From Symsagittifera roscoffensis (Eukaryota > Xenacoelomorpha > Acoela > Convolutidae), in assembly GCF_963678635.1 (NCBI RefSeq), contig NC_087069.1:55513175-55577174 (forward strand): 64,000 bases of DNA, read 5' to 3'. The position numbers were made by a program, and so were the translations under genes. The notes below the pieces were generated by a model that saw only the letters and a list, made by a program, of their open reading frames with translations, was not told the origin of the DNA and did no database searches. This document shows positions 61,319-64,000 of the stretch, one piece after another. Each line of letters opens with the position of its first letter. Position 1 is the first letter of the stretch.

Positions 61319-63100
61319 TACCCGCTTTGGAGTTCCATGGATATTAATCGATCATAATGTCATTTCATAGTCAGTATCTTTAAATTTAAAAAAAACGAAA
61401 GATTAAAATTCATCAAAAATGGATTATAATGATAGTTCTTTTATATCATTATAATCCATTATAATCTATTATAATCAATTACAATCCATTAAAATCGGAT
61501 CATAATGTTAACTTTTTTCAATTTTTATAAACCATTCTAATAGATAAAAATCGATCATAACATTTTTTTTTGAGAAAAACTTCTCAATTTTGCAGTTTGT
61601 TTTCAAAGTTATCTCTTTTCCTGTGTCGTGCAGTTGCTACGTATTAGGTTTCATCGATTTTTACATTTCACATAAGATCTTATTTGCTTAAGTTTTCTCT
61701 ACTTTTTCTATACTACGTAAACTCCATCACCTCTTTACATCTTTTAACAACCCCTTTTCCCTGTTTACCCCCCCCCCCCCAAAAAAAAATTTAGCTCTTG
61801 TCAGTTTACTCCCCGCCCCCATTCAGTTTACCCCTCCTCAATTTACCCCCTCCCCCAATATCTTAGTTCAACCCCTGCCTTTATTTACTGAACGTGGGCC
61901 GGGTAAAAAGGGGGGATAGGTGGAACAAAAAACTTGCGTGAGATGGTTAAAATGGGGAATGGGGGTAATGGGGTGCACTGGGGGAGGTGGTAACCTGTAA
62001 CTGAGGAGGGGGGTTGGTATTGTGGGGGGGGGGGGGGGGTAAAATGTAGTAAGCATGGGGATGGGCGTAAGGATAAACGTAGGGGAGTACTTTAAACGCC
62101 TGTGTGAGGGGGAGGAGGGGGCAAATGCGGATGGGAGCAAGGTGAGAGGGGGGGGGGGGGGGGTGGCGGGGTTAGGGGTTAATTTGAGTAGGTTTACTTT
62201 GCGAGTAACGTGAGGGGGGAGGTTTATTTGAGTAGGTTTAGATGATTTTGCAAAAAAAAATTGTAGAGATTATAATCCATTATAATCAATTATAACGGAT
62301 TTTAAATGGATTGTGTTTTCACGAAAATAATCGATTATAATGACAATAAAATCGATTTCGTGGTCTAAATTTGCTACAATAGGGGAACTTTTTGGTGAAC
62401 ATTACGAGGCCAAAACTGTGCGTTTTGTGCATTGTAAGCGGATTCGGGAACAGGCCAGCATCAGATTTGTTGCGGAATCCATAACATTGTTACTTTTCTT
62501 TGATCTTCTTTGCTGTTTTGGAACCCACAAACAAATAGCTAAAACACTTTTATGCTAAAAATTGCTCCAAAAACAGGCAAATTTGCGGAATCCGCAACAA
62601 ATTTTGTGGAATCCGCAACAAAGTTTGCGGAATCCGGAACAGTTTGTGAAATCCACAAACAAATAATAATATATGTGTTTAGTAAAATTAAGCTGTCCTG
62701 GAATCCGCAAATTGTAAGTAGAATCCGAAAATTGTAAGAGGATTCCACAAATTGTAAGCGGAATCCGCAAATTGTAAGCGGAATGCGCATAAATTTGCGG
62801 AATCCACTTACATTTGCGGAATCCGCTTACACTTGCGGAATGCAGAACTACTAGCTATATTCTCCTGTTGCGGAATGCGCGACAAAACAAATGTTCCGAC
62901 AAAATTTACGTTACAGGTATTTGTACACATAAATTTTCTAGGTGGAATCCACTTACATTTTGGAGCATGTTTAAAAGTTAGTCTCTGGCATCCAGGAACA
63001 TACAGACACAAAGTTTTGTGCCTATCCAGAGCACACTTTGGCCTCGTAAGGAAAATTTTCCATTATTATTGATTGTTATTCATGAAACTCCGGTGCGGGA
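61319..63100. mobile_element. second TACCCGC TIR element, with a nested insertion
   Basis: The left end is TACCCGCTTTGGAGTTCCAT at 61319 and the right end CATGAAACTCCGGTGCGGGA at 63100, related to the ends of 56704-57906. The interior again has ATTATAATCCATTATAATC repeats and poly-C/poly-G runs (about 61771 and 62020-62040, 62150). It is interrupted at 62402-63049 by an element of a different family, so its own length without the insert is about 1.13 kb. Confidence 0.75.
62402..63049. mobile_element. nested TIR element of the TTACGAGGCCAAA family, 648 bp
   Basis: Exact 13-bp inverted ends are present: TTACGAGGCCAAA at 62402-62414 and TTTGGCCTCGTAA at 63037-63049. The interior carries short repeats around GCGGAATCCGC and TTGTAAGCGG in both orientations. 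It lies inside the TACCCGC element; the flanks read on in the uninterrupted copy at about 57840-57880. It is related to 14334-15651, which is about twice as long. Confidence 0.8.
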
Positions 63101-63360
63101 AACCAATCAGACTCGACAAAGGGTAAACTTACAAAATGATTAATAATATATTTTTTAAGTTTACCTTCTCGTCTTAGAGTTTGTCTAATTACTGACGAGT
63201 ACGAATACCTGTTATCTACATACAGACAGCACTCTACAGTTTGCATAATGCGCACTTCTTTGAACTTCATCTAGTTTCGTGTGGGGCAAATTGCCAAACC
63301 ACTGGATGGAAGGAACAGTAAGTGGTCTCTCACGTCTTCAGTGCTTTTTGTTTTCTCTAG
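63101..63360. other. end of intron 20
   Basis: Unique sequence with no feature, ending in the strong acceptor tract TTTTTGTTTTCTCTAG before exon 21. Confidence 0.55.
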
Positions 63361-63567
63361 GCAAGATGTGTTCTGTGCGGGAACTGATGCGGGACGACAG
63401 TGCGGGGGCAAGGAAGGGGGAGGAGAGTGGGTGGGATAAGGCAGAGATGGGACAGGGGGGTGACACGGCGACTGTGGTCACGGCTGGCAGTGGGACTGGG
63501 GGAGGGGCTGGGGCGCTGGACCAGGAGGTGTTGTCCAACCACACCAATGGCTCTATCAAATCAAGAG
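63361..63567 (+). CDS. nompC: TRPN/NOMPC channel, exon 21 (C-terminal tail)
   Basis: The exon is 207 nt, entering in phase 1 as exon 20 requires, with the acceptor TTTTCTCTAG. It encodes GKMCSVRELMRDDSAGARKG and onward, a Gly/Glu/Asp-rich cytoplasmic tail with GSGTGGGAGALDQEV. A GTAGTG donor follows AGAG at 63567. If that donor is not used, the frame stays open for 20 more codons to a TGA at about 63627-63629, which would make this the last exon. High GC content and correct phase support the exon. The sequence itself is not conserved enough to confirm. Confidence 0.75.
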
Positions 63568-64000
63568 GTAGTGAATGCAGCTACACATACGCTCTTCTTC
63601 AGCATTCTGAGGGTGGCTTTTTCAGCTGAAGAAATATTAGTCAGAAAAAAACATCACTTGGATATGAGACATTTTCAAAGAAAAAGAATAATAAGACCGG
63701 CGTTTATGTTTTTCTGTCCAAATATTTAAAAATACGATTGTTTCTAACAGGTAAATTTTTTCAGAAACTCTTTTTTGCGCATGTTTTTTTATGTTTTGTA
63801 GATAAATCAGTCATATCAAAATTTCATCAAGTTGGTAGTTAAAATCAAAAGCGCGTTCTTCGTTGGTCTATAGCAACTAGCTTTGAGCAGAATTAGAAAC
63901 TCAATCAAAATTTTCTTGGCATTCAGTGTATGAGCAAAACTTGCATGTGTTTTTTGTCACACCTGAATCTTGCAGTTAATTGATATTTTGAGTTCGAAAT
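63568..64000. other. intron 21 or 3' region
   Basis: AT-rich sequence. I see no clean AATAAA signal near the alternative stop and no further exon. Confidence 0.45.

Overview
This is a eukaryotic (animal) window. It carries the 3' two-thirds of one split gene on the + strand, a TRPN / NOMPC-type mechanosensory TRP channel, of which 21 exons lie between 9540 and 63567. The exons are GC-rich and use CTG, CAC and GCC codons heavily. The introns are AT-rich and full of repeats. The joined exons total 3229 nt (about 1076 codons), and every junction keeps the reading phase. A TRPN gene with long repeat-rich introns points to an invertebrate metazoan; I cannot name the phylum.

Layout: 1-9539 has no recognisable channel exon. 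It holds a decayed minus-strand coding-like region (about 554-3236), a tRNA-derived SINE remnant (about 7351), a 897-bp element with terminal inverted repeats (TIRs; 8332-9228) and simple repeats. Exons 1-10 (9540-24479) encode about 14 ankyrin repeats, the C-terminal part of the long TRPN ankyrin spring. Exons 11-13 (25536-28689) encode the linker and pre-S1 region. Exons 14-19 (29247-48632) encode the membrane domain S1-S6 and pore. Exon 20 (56025-56154) encodes the TRP domain and exon 21 (63361-63567) a Gly-rich tail. The 5' end of the gene, with more ankyrin repeats, must lie upstream, and the true 3' end is probably downstream.

The outstanding observation concerns four introns of this one gene. 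Each begins with a head-to-tail tandem array seeded from the last bases of the preceding exon plus its own 5' splice donor: 23 bp x 7 after exon 3, 111 bp x about 24 after exon 5, 81 bp x about 119 after exon 14 (9.7 kb) and 88 bp x about 75 after exon 19 (6.6 kb). Most copies keep a plausible donor, so the pre-mRNA carries more than 200 decoy 5' splice sites directly after the real ones. The 111-bp units also look like complete pseudo-exons with an in-frame stop.

The rest of the introns hold non-autonomous TIR elements (one nested inside another), a hAT-like MITE, a 351-bp foldback hairpin, a recent 815-bp tandem duplication, and TA and poly-C/G runs. Exon 4 ends in a GC rather than a GT donor. 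I saw no recognisable transposase, reverse transcriptase, CRISPR array or intact RNA gene.
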